64,000 bases of DNA from an uncultured Burkholderiales bacterium (GCA_903933115.1 CAIZIT010000078.1:31194-95193); one strand, 5' to 3'; positions 38,459 to 48,593 are shown, numbered from the stretch's first letter. Notes: generated from the sequence alone by a model not told the origin. Made by a program: numbers and translations.

Positions 38459-40021
38459 ATGAAAACTCGTTTCAATTTGAATCCGACCCCCAGCTTAGTG
38501 GCATGGGCTGCCATGGTGTGCTTGCTCTCGTCTTGTGCGAGCTCTGTCAATCTTGCCAATGAGGGATTTCAAGAAAGCGCAGATCCCAAAGCTTTGGTTG
38601 AAAGCAGCACCAAAGGACTGGCTCAAAACGCCTACTCCTTGGCAACAAGCGGCACCCAAGGCCTTCAGAACTTGAGCGCTTCGAGTGAGCAGCATTTGGC
38701 TTGGAACTTGGCCACTGATCAAGAATGGTGGAAGAGCTTCAACTCCACAGCCCTGAACCAATTGGTCGAGCAAGCCCTTTTGCACAACCCCAATTTAACC
38801 GCAGCCCAGTCCACCTTGGCTCAAGCCAAAGAAAATGCACAGGCCACCTACGGCTCCTTGGCCTTTCCCAACGTCAATGCTCAAGTGGGCGTTAACCGTG
38901 AGCGTGCCTCTCAAGCCACCACCAACATCCCAGGGGGCTCCATTTTCAACCTCTACAACACGTCAGTGAATGTGTCCTACACGCTTGACTTGTTTGGAGC
39001 CAATCAATTCACCATTGCACAGGCTCAAGCCCAGGCCCAGTACCAGACCTACCAGTGGAGAGCGGCAGAGCTCAGCCTCACAGGCAACGTCATCACAGCA
39101 GCCATTCGCTACGCCCAATTGAACGAACAAATCAAGGAAACCAAGAACATCTTGGCCGCCCAAGAAAAGCAACTGCAGATCATGGAAAACCAACTTCAGT
39201 TGGGTGCGATCAACAAAGCTTCCGTTTTGACGCAGTCGAGCTTGGTGGCCCAAACACGCTCGACCTTGCCCTCGCTTTACAAGTCCCTTGAGCAGTCTCA
39301 GCACCAAATTGCCATCCTTTGTGGCGATTTTCCGGCCCAATCTACTTTTAGAGGGGTCACCATCAAGGATTTGAACATTCCAAAAGAATTGCCCATCAGT
39401 TTGCCCTCGGAGCTGGTTAGAAAGCGTCCGGACATCTTGGCGAGCGAGGCCTTGATGAACCAATCAATTGCCGCTTTGGGGGTTGCCAAAGCCAACCTTT
39501 ACCCTCAGGTGAATTTATCGGCCAATGCCGGCTCATTGGCCACACTGAGCAACAATCTCTTTAGCACGCCTTGGAGTTTTTGGACCCTCAGCACGGGACT
39601 GACCGCGCCCATTTTCAATGCTGGCGCATTGAATGCCAAGGTCAAGGCCGCCAGAGCGGGTTATGAAGCGTCCTTTTATGGCTACAAATCCACCGTTTTG
39701 GGGGCCTTCCAAAACGTTGCAGATTCATTGGCTGCACTTGAATATGACACCCAGAGCTATCTCCAACAAAGCCAAAACGTTCAGTTGACCAAGGACAATT
39801 TGGCCATTGCACAAAGACAGTACGAACTGGGTGCAATCAACTTCATGGTGCTCTTGGATGCGCAGAGAAACTATGCTCAAGCGCAAATTGGATTGATCAA
39901 TGCACAAGCCAACCGATTGGCCAACACCGTTGCCCTCTATCAATCCATGGGAGGTGGTGCAGCCTCGTCGCCCATGTCCCTGTCCTTGGCCAAACCCCCA
40001 AGCATCGCGCAAATTCAATAG
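38459..40021 (+). CDS. RND efflux outer-membrane lipoprotein (NodT/OprM family)
   Basis: 520 residues from the ATG at 38459 (MKTRFNLN). Signal peptide with lipobox LSSC at Cys26, then two TolC-type OEP domains with the usual duplicated pattern (LVEQALLHNPNLTAAQSTLAQA; VRKRPDILASEALMNQS; AQRQYELGAINFMVLLDAQRNYA). It forms the outer-membrane channel of a tripartite pump with the next two genes. Many operons put the channel gene last; here it is first. Confidence 0.94.
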   Translation: MKTRFNLNPTPSLVAWAAMVCLLSSCASSVNLANEGFQESADPKALVESSTKGLAQNAYSLATSGTQGLQNLSASSEQHLAWNLATDQEWWKSFNSTALNQLVEQALLHNPNLTAAQSTLAQAKENAQATYGSLAFPNVNAQVGVNRERASQATTNIPGGSIFNLYNTSVNVSYTLDLFGANQFTIAQAQAQAQYQTYQWRAAELSLTGNVITAAIRYAQLNEQIKETKNILAAQEKQLQIMENQLQLGAINKASVLTQSSLVAQTRSTLPSLYKSLEQSQHQIAILCGDFPAQSTFRGVTIKDLNIPKELPISLPSELVRKRPDILASEALMNQSIAALGVAKANLYPQVNLSANAGSLATLSNNLFSTPWSFWTLSTGLTAPIFNAGALNAKVKAARAGYEASFYGYKSTVLGAFQNVADSLAALEYDTQSYLQQSQNVQLTKDNLAIAQRQYELGAINFMVLLDAQRNYAQAQIGLINAQANRLANTVALYQSMGGGAASSPMSLSLAKPPSIAQIQ

Positions 40022-40099
40022 CCATGACGGGTGTGAACACACCTCGTCATCAAGACATTCAACTTTTTTTTATTCATCTTTATAAAGCGAGAACTGAAA

Positions 40100-41239
40100 A
40101 TGACCAAACGCATGCTCATCATGCTCGGATGTATTTTGGTGCTGATTGCCGGCTTGGCCTTTGGCTTTTACCTCCACATTCAAAAGCTCATCGCCAGCGC
40201 ACCTAAGCCAGGTGCTCAAACGGTCACCTCCCTCACGGTGAAGTCCTTGGAGTGGAAACCTCAAATTTCCGCCATTGCCAACCTCGCTCCCGTCAAAGGG
40301 GTTGACCTGAGCAGTGAGGTCTCAGGACTGGTGAAAGACGTGATGTTCAAATCGGGGCAAGTGGTCAAAGCAGGCGAGCCCTTGATTCAACTCAATGCAG
40401 AGTCAGAAGCTGCTCAATACAACGCTGCACAAGCCAGTGCAGATTTGGCAGAGGTCGTCTACCTACGAGACAAGGCCCAACTGGCCGCTCAAGCCATCAG
40501 CCAAGCACAGTTGGATTTTGATCTTGCAGACTTGAAAGTCAAACGCGCACAAGCCGCTCTTCAAAAAGCCGCTCTTGATAAAAAAACCATCAAAGCACCC
40601 TTTGCGGGAAAGCTGGGTATCACCGCCATCGTTGCTGGACAATACTTGAATCCTGGCGACAAGGTGGTCACCCTCCAAACGCTCAATCCCATCTATGCCG
40701 ATTTCTTTCAGCCCCAGCAAAAGATCTCTCAGTTGAAGATTGGACAAACTGTCGAATTGAATGTTGATGCCTATCCCGATCAAAAGATCATCGGCCATCT
40801 CTCCACTCTCAACCCCAAAGTGGACTCCAACTCGAGAAACATTCAAATCCAAGCCACCTTCAACAACCCCAAGAACGAACTTCTACCCGGCATGTATGCC
40901 AAGGTCGTGGTCAACTTGGGACAGGCGCAAAAATACCTGACACTGCCACAAACAGCCATCACCTTCAACCCCTATGGCTCCACAGTCTTTGTGATTGAGG
41001 AGCAAGAGGGCAAGACACCTGAAGGCGCACCTGACGGCAAAAAACAAAAAGTGGCTAAACAAGTCTTCGTGACCACAGGTGAGACAAGAGGAGACCAGGT
41101 CGCCATTGTCAAAGGCCTCAAAGAGGGGCAAGAGGTGGTGACCACAGGACAGTTGAAATTGAAAAATGGAACGCCTGTTGTGATCGACAACACCATCACG
41201 CCAGACAACAACCCAAGCCCCAAGCCCCAAGAACATTGA
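40100..41239 (+). CDS. RND efflux periplasmic adaptor (HlyD/AcrA-like)
   Basis: 379 residues. An N-terminal membrane anchor (MLIMLGCILVLIAGLAFGFYL), a split lipoyl domain (SGLVKDVMFKSGQVVKAGEPLIQL and KAPFAGKLGITAIVAGQYLNPG halves), a helical hairpin at about 95-165 and beta-barrel and MP domains. The C-terminal tail is Pro/Asn-rich. It resembles the MexH-type adaptors. It lies 78 bases after the channel gene and 7 bases before the RND pump gene. Confidence 0.94.
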   Translation: MTKRMLIMLGCILVLIAGLAFGFYLHIQKLIASAPKPGAQTVTSLTVKSLEWKPQISAIANLAPVKGVDLSSEVSGLVKDVMFKSGQVVKAGEPLIQLNAESEAAQYNAAQASADLAEVVYLRDKAQLAAQAISQAQLDFDLADLKVKRAQAALQKAALDKKTIKAPFAGKLGITAIVAGQYLNPGDKVVTLQTLNPIYADFFQPQQKISQLKIGQTVELNVDAYPDQKIIGHLSTLNPKVDSNSRNIQIQATFNNPKNELLPGMYAKVVVNLGQAQKYLTLPQTAITFNPYGSTVFVIEEQEGKTPEGAPDGKKQKVAKQVFVTTGETRGDQVAIVKGLKEGQEVVTTGQLKLKNGTPVVIDNTITPDNNPSPKPQEH

Positions 41240-41246
41240 GACCTCT

Positions 41247-44200
41247 ATGAACTTCACAGATCTCTTTATCAAGCGCCCCGTGCTCGCATCGGTGGTCAGT
41301 TTGCTGATCATCGTTTTGGGCCTGCGCTCCATCTTCAATTTGCCAGTCAGCCAATATCCCAAGACTCAAAATGCGGTGGTCACGGTCTCCACCACCTATT
41401 TTGGTGCGGATTCACAAACCGTTGCCGGCTTCATCACCCAGCCACTGGAGACCGCCATTGCGCAGGCTCAAGGCATCGACTACATCTCCTCCACCAGCTC
41501 CAATGGTGTCTCCACCATCACCGCCACGCTGCGCTTGAACTACGATGCCAATCGTGCTTTGACGGAAATCAACACGCAAGTCGCCTCTGTTAAAAACCAA
41601 CTCCCCCCCCAAGCACAACAACCGGTTTTAACGGTTCAAATGGGGCAAACCATTGCAGCCATGTACATGGGCTTTTACAGCAACGATTTACCCACCAACA
41701 ACGTCACCGACTATTTGATTCGAGTGGTCAAACCCAAGATCGATTCGGTTGAAGGCGTTCAAGTTGCTGAGATTTTAGGTGGTCGATTGTTCGCACTTCG
41801 AGCATGGCTAGATGCCGACAAGATGACGGCTTTTAACGTCACCGCTGCCGATGTCAGTCAAGCACTGGCAGCCAACAACTTTCTCGCCCCCGTTGGGGTC
41901 AGCAAGGGCTCCATGGTCACCATTCCGCTCACAGCGGGAACGGACTTGCACTCGGTTGAAGAGTTCAAAAAACTCAACATCAAGAGCAGCAATGGTGCAT
42001 TGGTCAAACTCGAAGACATTGCATCCGTCACTTTGGGCTCAGAGAACTACGACTTCAACGTGGCGTTCAGTGGCGAGAGATCGGTCTTTATCGGCATCAA
42101 GGTCGCACCCGATGCCAACGTCTTGGATGTTGCCAAACGGGTGAGAACCATGTTTCCAAGCGTCAAAGAGCAACTCCCAAGTGGCTTGACGGGCGCCATT
42201 GTCTATGACTCCACCTCTTTCATCAACACCTCTATTTATGAGGTGTTGAAGACCTTGGTGGAAGCGCTGGTGATTGTGACCGTTGTCATCTTTTTATTCC
42301 TGGGCAACTTCAAGGCCGTGATGATTCCCGTGATCGCGATGCCCTTGTCACTGGTGGGGACCTTCTTCATCATGTTGGCACTGGGTTACTCCATCAATTT
42401 ATTGACCCTTTTGGCGCTTGTTTTGGCGATCGGACTGGTGGTGGATGATGCGATCATTGTGGTGGAGAATTTTGATCGCCACATGAAAGACGAAGGCATG
42501 AAGTCTTTTGATGCGGCCATCAAGGCGGCAAGGGAATTGGGCAGTCCGATTTTGGCCATGACCGTGGTCTTGATCGCTGTGTATGTGCCCATTGGATTTC
42601 AAGGCGGTCTCACAGGCGCACTCTTCACAGAGTTTGCCTTCACCTTGGCGGGATCGGTCGCCGTCTCAGGCATCATCGCCCTCACTTTGTCACCCATGAT
42701 GTGTTCTGAATTTTTCAAAAATCACGAGCACGACTCTTCTTCATTGGTGGAGAGAATTGATGCTGTTTTTGAGAAAGTTCAATCTTTCTACAAAAGAACA
42801 CTCCACAGCCTCTTGAACACCTGGCCCGTCCTCATCGTGATGGGGGTGATCTTGTTCGTGCTCTTGGGCTTGATGTTCAAGATGTCTCAATCGGAGTTGG
42901 CCCCTCAAGAGGATCAGGGCTTGGTGGCCTCTTTGGTCACTGGAGACCCCACAGCCACTGCAGATCAGATGCAAGTCTATGCCAAGCAAGTCTTTGAAGT
43001 TGCGAAATCTGTGCCTGAATACGAGCAGATGTTCCAAATCACGGGGGTACCGACTGTGAATGCAGGCATTGGCGGCGTCATTTTTAAAACATGGGAAGAA
43101 CGAAAGCGAAGCGCTCTTGAGCTCCAAATGTACCTCCAAGCACAATGGAACAAAATTGCTGGCGTCAAGATTGCCGCCTTCCAGTTCCCTCCTCTACCAG
43201 GCTCCTCAGGCCTTCCAGTGCAGTTTGTAATTTCCACGACCGAGCCCTTTCAAAACTTGAATCAAGTGGCTCAACAGGTATTGGACAAAGCGCGTGCTGC
43301 CAACAAGTTCTATTTTGTGGACGTGGACTTGAAGATCGACAAACCTCAGGCCACCGTTGAGGTCGATAGGGACAAAATCACCTCCCTGGGACTTACAGAG
43401 CAAGATGTGGGCGTGGCTTTGAGCAGTGCACTGGGAGGTGGCTATGTGAACTACTTCTCCATTGCAGGAAGATCCTACAAAGTGATTCCCCAAGTCCAAC
43501 AGGTGAATCGATTGAACCCCGACGACTTGCTCAATTTCAACATCAAATTGCCCAACAACACCTTGATCAAAGCATCAACCATTGCAAGTTTGAAGTTTGA
43601 TGTGGTGCCTGAGTCCATCAACCGCTTTCAGCAATTGAACTCGGCAACCATCTCGGGTGTGTCTGGGGCGTCACAAGGTGAGGTGCTCAAATTCCTCAAA
43701 GACACCGTTTTGGAAATTGCCCCAAGTGGTTACAGCGTTGATTATTCGGGACAGTCTAGGCAGTACGTCAAAGAGTCTGGTGGCTTTTTAATGACCATGT
43801 TCTTTGCCATCATCATTGTGTATCTGGCCCTTGCCGCTCAGTTTGAGAGCTTCAAGGACCCGGTGGTGATTCTCGTGTCTGTGCCTCTGGCCTTGTTTGG
43901 TGCCATGATTTTCATCTTCCTTGGCATGGCCAGCGTGAACATCTACACTGAGGTGGGTTTGGTCACCCTCATGGGCTTGATCAGTAAACACGGTATTTTG
44001 ATTGTCGAGGTGGCCAAACAAATGCAAAGAGCGGGCAAAACCAAGCGAGAGGCGATTGAGGCCGCAGCGGCCATTCGCTTGCGACCGATCTTGATGACCA
44101 CAGCGGCCATGGTCTTTGGCGTGATCCCCTTGGTCATCGCCTCAGGCGCTGGTGCAGCAGGGCGTCAGGCCATGGGCATCGTGATCTTTGCAGGCTTGTC

Positions 44201-44294
44201 CATTGGCACCTTGTTCACCCTCTTTGTCGTGCCAGCGATGTATTTGTTCATCGCATCCGATCGTTTGAAGGATGTTAAAACTTCATTGAATTGA
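41247..44294 (+). CDS. RND multidrug efflux permease (AcrB/MexI-like)
   Basis: 1015 residues, typical HAE-1 type RND inner-membrane pump. Starts MNFTDLFIKRPVLASV; proton-relay aspartates in TM4 (ALVLAIGLVVDDAIIVVENF), the motif RPILMTTAAMVFGVIPL near the C-terminus and GLVTLMGLISKHGILIVEVA in TM10. It works with the adaptor and channel genes upstream to expel hydrophobic compounds. A strong terminator follows. No regulator is linked. Confidence 0.96.
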   Translation: MNFTDLFIKRPVLASVVSLLIIVLGLRSIFNLPVSQYPKTQNAVVTVSTTYFGADSQTVAGFITQPLETAIAQAQGIDYISSTSSNGVSTITATLRLNYDANRALTEINTQVASVKNQLPPQAQQPVLTVQMGQTIAAMYMGFYSNDLPTNNVTDYLIRVVKPKIDSVEGVQVAEILGGRLFALRAWLDADKMTAFNVTAADVSQALAANNFLAPVGVSKGSMVTIPLTAGTDLHSVEEFKKLNIKSSNGALVKLEDIASVTLGSENYDFNVAFSGERSVFIGIKVAPDANVLDVAKRVRTMFPSVKEQLPSGLTGAIVYDSTSFINTSIYEVLKTLVEALVIVTVVIFLFLGNFKAVMIPVIAMPLSLVGTFFIMLALGYSINLLTLLALVLAIGLVVDDAIIVVENFDRHMKDEGMKSFDAAIKAARELGSPILAMTVVLIAVYVPIGFQGGLTGALFTEFAFTLAGSVAVSGIIALTLSPMMCSEFFKNHEHDSSSLVERIDAVFEKVQSFYKRTLHSLLNTWPVLIVMGVILFVLLGLMFKMSQSELAPQEDQGLVASLVTGDPTATADQMQVYAKQVFEVAKSVPEYEQMFQITGVPTVNAGIGGVIFKTWEERKRSALELQMYLQAQWNKIAGVKIAAFQFPPLPGSSGLPVQFVISTTEPFQNLNQVAQQVLDKARAANKFYFVDVDLKIDKPQATVEVDRDKITSLGLTEQDVGVALSSALGGGYVNYFSIAGRSYKVIPQVQQVNRLNPDDLLNFNIKLPNNTLIKASTIASLKFDVVPESINRFQQLNSATISGVSGASQGEVLKFLKDTVLEIAPSGYSVDYSGQSRQYVKESGGFLMTMFFAIIIVYLALAAQFESFKDPVVILVSVPLALFGAMIFIFLGMASVNIYTEVGLVTLMGLISKHGILIVEVAKQMQRAGKTKREAIEAAAAIRLRPILMTTAAMVFGVIPLVIASGAGAAGRQAMGIVIFAGLSIGTLFTLFVVPAMYLFIASDRLKDVKTSLN

Positions 44295-44326
44295 TTGAAA
44301 AGGGATTGAACTCTCGGTCGATTCCC

Positions 44327-44365
44327 AAAGCCCTCTCAGGAATCAAATTCTTGGAGGGCTTTTTT
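44327..44365 (+). terminator. Terminator after the efflux operon
   Basis: AAAGCCCTC (44327-44335) and GAGGGCTTT (44354-44362) pair perfectly over nine bases and run into TTTTTT. It also separates the convergent cytochrome gene. Confidence 0.88.
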
Positions 44366-44407
44366 CATGGACCCACGAAGACTGGGCCGCGGCCTTTGTC
44401 CAAGTCC

Positions 44408-45040
44408 TCAGGGCTTCAAAGAGGATAGGTACTGTGCAAGCATCTCCAACTCCTCGCTCTTGAGGCCTTGTGCTGCAGAGGTCATGGTGCCGTCAAAATC
44501 ACCTCGTTGAGCGGCTTTGAACAGTTTGAGTTGTTCGAACAAATAGGGTTGATGTTGACCGGCAAGTCTAGGTATGTGCTGCTGCCCCACCAAACTCGCG
44601 GTGTGACAGGCCACACAATTGTTTTTCTGTGTGATCTCAAGCCCCTTGCTCATCACTTGGGCATCAATATCTTGGGCAGGAGGATTCAACTTCTGAGTTG
44701 AAAAATATTGAGCCAAGTCGTTCAAGTCAGCATTGCTGAGTTTTTCAGCAAACACTTGCATCACATCGCTCTTTCTTCGACCTTCTCTGTACATGTACAA
44801 GGCCGTCACGATAAATTGTTTGGGCTGAGCCGCAATGGAGGGGACACTCGGACTCACTGAGTTGCCATCAACACCATGACAAGCGGCACAAACTTGGGAT
44901 TTGACGCGCCCTTCCTCCACGCCAGCAAAGCTGGTTGAGATCAAAGCATGCAACAAAGCAAGAACGGCAGCCGTTCTAAGGGCTGCCGTCAAGCTCCATG
45001 ACTTGGCGTGCCATGCGCGCCAATAACAGAGTTGTTTCAT
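44408..45040 (-). CDS. Diheme cytochrome c (c4 type)
   Basis: 210 residues with a long N-terminal export signal (hydrophobic segment about 18-38) and two c-type haem motifs, CAACH at 51-55 and CVACH at 142-146. The duplicated architecture and the SDVMQVFAEKLSNADLNDLAQYFS segment match periplasmic cytochrome c4. It carries electrons in the periplasm. It starts only 6 bases after the dehydrogenase-like gene, so it is probably its electron acceptor. Confidence 0.9.
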   Translation of the reverse strand: MKQLCYWRAWHAKSWSLTAALRTAAVLALLHALISTSFAGVEEGRVKSQVCAACHGVDGNSVSPSVPSIAAQPKQFIVTALYMYREGRRKSDVMQVFAEKLSNADLNDLAQYFSTQKLNPPAQDIDAQVMSKGLEITQKNNCVACHTASLVGQQHIPRLAGQHQPYLFEQLKLFKAAQRGDFDGTMTSAAQGLKSEELEMLAQYLSSLKP

Positions 45041-45046
45041 AAAGGG

Positions 45047-46270
45047 TTACTTCGTGGGCTTGGAATAGGAAACTCTGTAGATGATGCCGTTGTAGTCGTC
45101 TGAAAAAAGAATAGATCCATCCTTCATTTGCAGTACATCCACAGGCCTACCCCACATGGGTGGATCACCTTTTTCGTTTTCCAAGAATCCATCCACAAAC
45201 GCATGTTTGGTTGCATGGCCTTTTGAATCCAAACTCACGCGAATGAGGTTATAGCCCTGCTTGGGGTCACGATTCCAAGAGCCGTGCTGAGCAATGATCA
45301 TGCTGTTTTTGTACTCCGCGGGGAACATCTGGCCTGTATAGAACTTCATGCCCACGGGTGCAATGTGAGCTCCCAATTTGAGCACTGGAGGAGAGAACTC
45401 ATCACAGGTCCGGTTTTGTCCGTAAACAGGATCAAGCGTATCGCCTTGGTGACAAAAGGGAAAACCAAAATGCTGTCCCTTTTTCTTGGCCACATTCAAC
45501 TCATCACTTGGCAAATCGGTACCCAGCCAATCACGCCCATGCTCCGTGAACCAAAGATCTTTGCTCACAGGGTGAAAGGCCATGCCCACACTGTTTCTCA
45601 CGCCTTGGGCAAAATTTTCCATGATTCCAGTTTTGGGATCGACCCGAATGATCGATGCCTCGTTGTAGGTTGGCATGGTGATATTTTGTGGTGAGCCAAT
45701 GTTGAAGTAGAGCTTTCCATCTGGTCCCATGACCAAATATTTCCAAAAATGTCCCGCCGCATTGTTGGGATCCAAGTTGTCAATGACCACCTTTCCCTCG
45801 CCTGGGTTATCCAGTTTGGACTCGACATCATCAAAGCGGGTGATCCTGTTGCGCTCGGCAACAAACAAAGAGCCCTTGTCAAATACAAGTCCATTGGGCG
45901 CTTTCAGCCCTTTCAACAAGACTTTGACCTCTCGCTTGCCGGCATTGTCAACGATGGCATAAACATTACTGAGGTTTCTGTTGCTGGCAAAAACCGTTCC
46001 CTTGTCTCCTAGTGCCAAAGACCTGGCCTCTGGTACGCCCTCCACCCATACTTCAACTTTAAAACCTGCGGGAACTTTTAACTTTTCAACAGGCAAATCT
46101 GAAGCAGGTCTTCCTGTGATGTGGGGCAAGAAAGGATGAAGCGGAGATTGTGCTTGTTCACTGGCCATGCCTTGCTTCCATGAAGGTGGAGCAGCAGGTG
46201 CTTGTTGAGCCAAGGCGCTAGAAACGAGTGAAGCGACAACGCTTGCACTCAGAAGAAGTTTATTCAGCAT
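45047..46270 (-). CDS. Secreted sorbosone/glucose dehydrogenase-like quinoprotein
   Basis: 407 residues from the ATG at 46270 (MLNKLLLSASVVASLVSSALA), with GAGACAA before it. Signal peptide, then a six-bladed beta-propeller of the sorbosone/soluble glucose dehydrogenase family: GVRNSVGMAFHPVSKDLWFTEHG, DLPSDELNVA, WNRDPKQGYNLIRV and ILFSDDYNGIIYRV. Family members use PQQ; no pqq gene is in the window. It is paired with the diheme cytochrome c gene, suggesting periplasmic oxidation of a sugar or alcohol. Confidence 0.88.
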   Translation of the reverse strand: MLNKLLLSASVVASLVSSALAQQAPAAPPSWKQGMASEQAQSPLHPFLPHITGRPASDLPVEKLKVPAGFKVEVWVEGVPEARSLALGDKGTVFASNRNLSNVYAIVDNAGKREVKVLLKGLKAPNGLVFDKGSLFVAERNRITRFDDVESKLDNPGEGKVVIDNLDPNNAAGHFWKYLVMGPDGKLYFNIGSPQNITMPTYNEASIIRVDPKTGIMENFAQGVRNSVGMAFHPVSKDLWFTEHGRDWLGTDLPSDELNVAKKKGQHFGFPFCHQGDTLDPVYGQNRTCDEFSPPVLKLGAHIAPVGMKFYTGQMFPAEYKNSMIIAQHGSWNRDPKQGYNLIRVSLDSKGHATKHAFVDGFLENEKGDPPMWGRPVDVLQMKDGSILFSDDYNGIIYRVSYSKPTK

Positions 46271-46468
46271 ATTTGTCTCTTTCATGGATGTTAGGGTTCT
46301 GTGTCTTTGTAAATGTATTCACCAGACTTTTTCATTCTATTTTTTATTGACTGATGCCTTATACGGGTTTGTATTGAGGTGCTTGTCCAAAACACCTATG
46401 CAACAATGATCCCCCATCATTTGAAGGCTTTTGAAAAGCCATCTCTACAGCTCAACATAGACGACTTC

Positions 46469-47488
46469 ATGAAAATTGGTGTGTTTGACCATCTGGATAC
46501 CAGGGACATTGAATTGGCCCAGTTTTATGATGATCGTCTAGAGTTGGTCCGTGCTTATGACCAATGGGGCTTTCATGCCTATCATGTTGCTGAGCATCAC
46601 TTTACCCCCCTGGGCCTATCACCCTCTCCTTCTGTCTATCTTTCAGCGATTGCTCAAAAAACCCAACGCATCCTCTTTGGCCCCTTGGTCTACACCTTGC
46701 CTTTGTACCACCCGCTAAGATTGGCAGACGAGATTTGCATGCTCGATCAAATGAGCAAAGGACGATTGCAGTTGGGCATCGGTCGGGGGGTCTCGCCTTT
46801 TGAAGTCGGCTATTTTGGTGTCGATCACGCCGAGTCACAATCGATCTATCTTGAGAGCTTTGAAGTGCTGATGCAGTCCCTCACTCAATCCGTAGTGAAC
46901 CACCAAGGAGAGCATTTTCAGTTCACTGAAGTGCCCATCGTCCTCAAACCCTTTCAAAAACCTCACCCTCCACTTTGGTATGGGGTGGGACATCCTGAAG
47001 GGGTTGACTGGTGCGTTTTGAACCGAGTTCATGCGGTGGTGAATGGCCCTCTTGAGCGCGTGAAGCTCATCACCGATCGTTTCAGAGAGCGTTGGCAAGA
47101 GATGCAAGATCCCGACGCCTCGATGTCCCTCATCGGTACATCCAGACATGTCATCGTTTCTGAGTCCGAGCACGAGGCTCAAGAGCTGGGCCAGTTCGCT
47201 TATGAAAAATGGTATTCGAGCTTTATGCATCTCTTTGAAGTCCACCAAAGCAAACCCCAATTCAATGCCTTCCCAGCAAGTTTCAAAGAAGCGTCTGCAG
47301 CTGGGCTGATCGCAGTTGGAAAACCCGCTGATGTGCTCGAGCGTTTGATGGATGAAATCAAACGCTCGGGCGTGAACTATCTATTGGCTCGGTTTGCGTT
47401 TGGAGATCTCACGCTCGCTCAATCTTTGCAGTCGACACGACTCTTTGCCAAATACATCATGCCCACCCTAGAACAATTGAACCCATGA
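46469..47488 (+). CDS. Luciferase-like (LLM) flavin-dependent monooxygenase
   Basis: 339 residues from the ATG at 46469 (MKIGVFDHLDTRD); the open frame upstream is a probable leader. Bacterial luciferase-type TIM barrel: AYDQWGFHAYHVAEHHFTP, ILFGPLVYTLPLYHPLRLADEICMLD and GRLQLGIGRGVSPFE. Such enzymes use FMNH2 or F420 to oxidise diverse substrates. A Bug receptor gene starts 4 bases after its stop, so the two are cotranscribed. Substrate unknown. Confidence 0.9.
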   Translation: MKIGVFDHLDTRDIELAQFYDDRLELVRAYDQWGFHAYHVAEHHFTPLGLSPSPSVYLSAIAQKTQRILFGPLVYTLPLYHPLRLADEICMLDQMSKGRLQLGIGRGVSPFEVGYFGVDHAESQSIYLESFEVLMQSLTQSVVNHQGEHFQFTEVPIVLKPFQKPHPPLWYGVGHPEGVDWCVLNRVHAVVNGPLERVKLITDRFRERWQEMQDPDASMSLIGTSRHVIVSESEHEAQELGQFAYEKWYSSFMHLFEVHQSKPQFNAFPASFKEASAAGLIAVGKPADVLERLMDEIKRSGVNYLLARFAFGDLTLAQSLQSTRLFAKYIMPTLEQLNP

Positions 47489-47492
47489 AGTC

Positions 47493-48494
47493 ATGTTGAA
47501 CATTCATCCTTCCCTCACCCATCATAAAACGCTTGCCTTTTTCCTGGGGCTTGTCCTCAACATGAGCCTTCTCTCCTCAAATGGATACGCTCAAAACTGG
47601 CCCAACAAAACGGTTAAATTCATCATGCCCTCAGCCGCAGCCAGCAGCCCCGATCGCCTAACACGCATGGTTGCTGAACAATTGAGTAAAAAATGGGGGC
47701 AAAGCGTCATTGTCGAAAATAAACCTGGCGCAACCTCGATGTTGGGTACAGACTATGTCGCCAAGTCGGCACCAGATGGCTACACCTTGCTCTCGACTTT
47801 CACCTCCTTTGTTCAAATTCCTGCTCTGTTCAAAAAAATCACTTACAACACAGAACACGATCTGATTCCCATCACCCAATTGGTGGATGTAGAGACCATT
47901 TTTTTGGTCAGAGCCGACTCGCCCTATCAAACGCTTGATGACTTTGTCAATGCCGCCAAAGTTGCAAAAATCCCTTTAAGCTTCGGTTCCTTTGGAAGTG
48001 GTTCGTCATTTCACATCTATGGGGAAAAGTTGGCCAAAGCCAAAGGCATCACCTTAACGCATGTACCCTACAAGGGAGAGGCCCTCTCAACGCTGGATTT
48101 GGTGGGTGGTCAACTTGACTCCTCATTTGCATCCATTGGAACAGCGCTTCCTCACATCAAGTCCGGCAAGTTACGAGCCCTGGGGTTGGTGATGCCGCAT
48201 CGATCAAAAATACTGCCTGAGGTCCCAACTTTTTTAGAGTTGAATGCGAAACCACCCGATATCTCAGGCTGGTTTGGTGTTTTAGCACCCACAGGTACGC
48301 CTCAACCGATCTTGAACAAGATATATACCGATATCAAGGAGATCTTAGAGCGACCAGAGTCTTTAAAGGTGCTTCGTGAGCAAGGCATGGAGCCGGTCTT
48401 GAGCACCCCTGAGGTCTTCGCCGCAAAGATCCATGAGGATTTGATCCGTTGGAAAACTTTATTGCCTGAGGTGAATATTCAACCAGGAGATTGA
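47493..48494 (+). CDS. Bug/TctC-family solute-binding receptor
   Basis: 333 residues. Signal peptide to about residue 33 (FFLGLVLNMSLLSSNGYA), then the Bug features: NWPNKTVKFIMPSAA, KKWGQSVIVENKPGATSMLGTDYV, DGYTLL, LTHVPYKGEA and EVPTFLEL. It follows the luciferase-like gene at 4 bases and probably captures the same compound. It differs clearly from the other Bug receptor at 27856, so they are not a recent duplication. Confidence 0.92.
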   Translation: MLNIHPSLTHHKTLAFFLGLVLNMSLLSSNGYAQNWPNKTVKFIMPSAAASSPDRLTRMVAEQLSKKWGQSVIVENKPGATSMLGTDYVAKSAPDGYTLLSTFTSFVQIPALFKKITYNTEHDLIPITQLVDVETIFLVRADSPYQTLDDFVNAAKVAKIPLSFGSFGSGSSFHIYGEKLAKAKGITLTHVPYKGEALSTLDLVGGQLDSSFASIGTALPHIKSGKLRALGLVMPHRSKILPEVPTFLELNAKPPDISGWFGVLAPTGTPQPILNKIYTDIKEILERPESLKVLREQGMEPVLSTPEVFAAKIHEDLIRWKTLLPEVNIQPGD

Positions 48495-48567
48495 TCAAAG
48501 ACAAGTCAAAAGCAAAAGCGAGTAATGTGCTTTGCCAAGTGTGGTCCCGTGGGGGAGTGGGATTAAG

Positions 48568-48593
48568 AATTGAAATGCAAGCAAATTTCAATT
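48568..48593. terminator. Inverted repeat after tRNA-Lys and the Bug gene
   Basis: AATTGAAAT and ATTTCAATT, perfect 9-base arms with an 8-base loop, between the convergent Bug gene and tRNA-Lys. It is AT-rich with a weak T-run on the minus strand. Confidence 0.4.
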
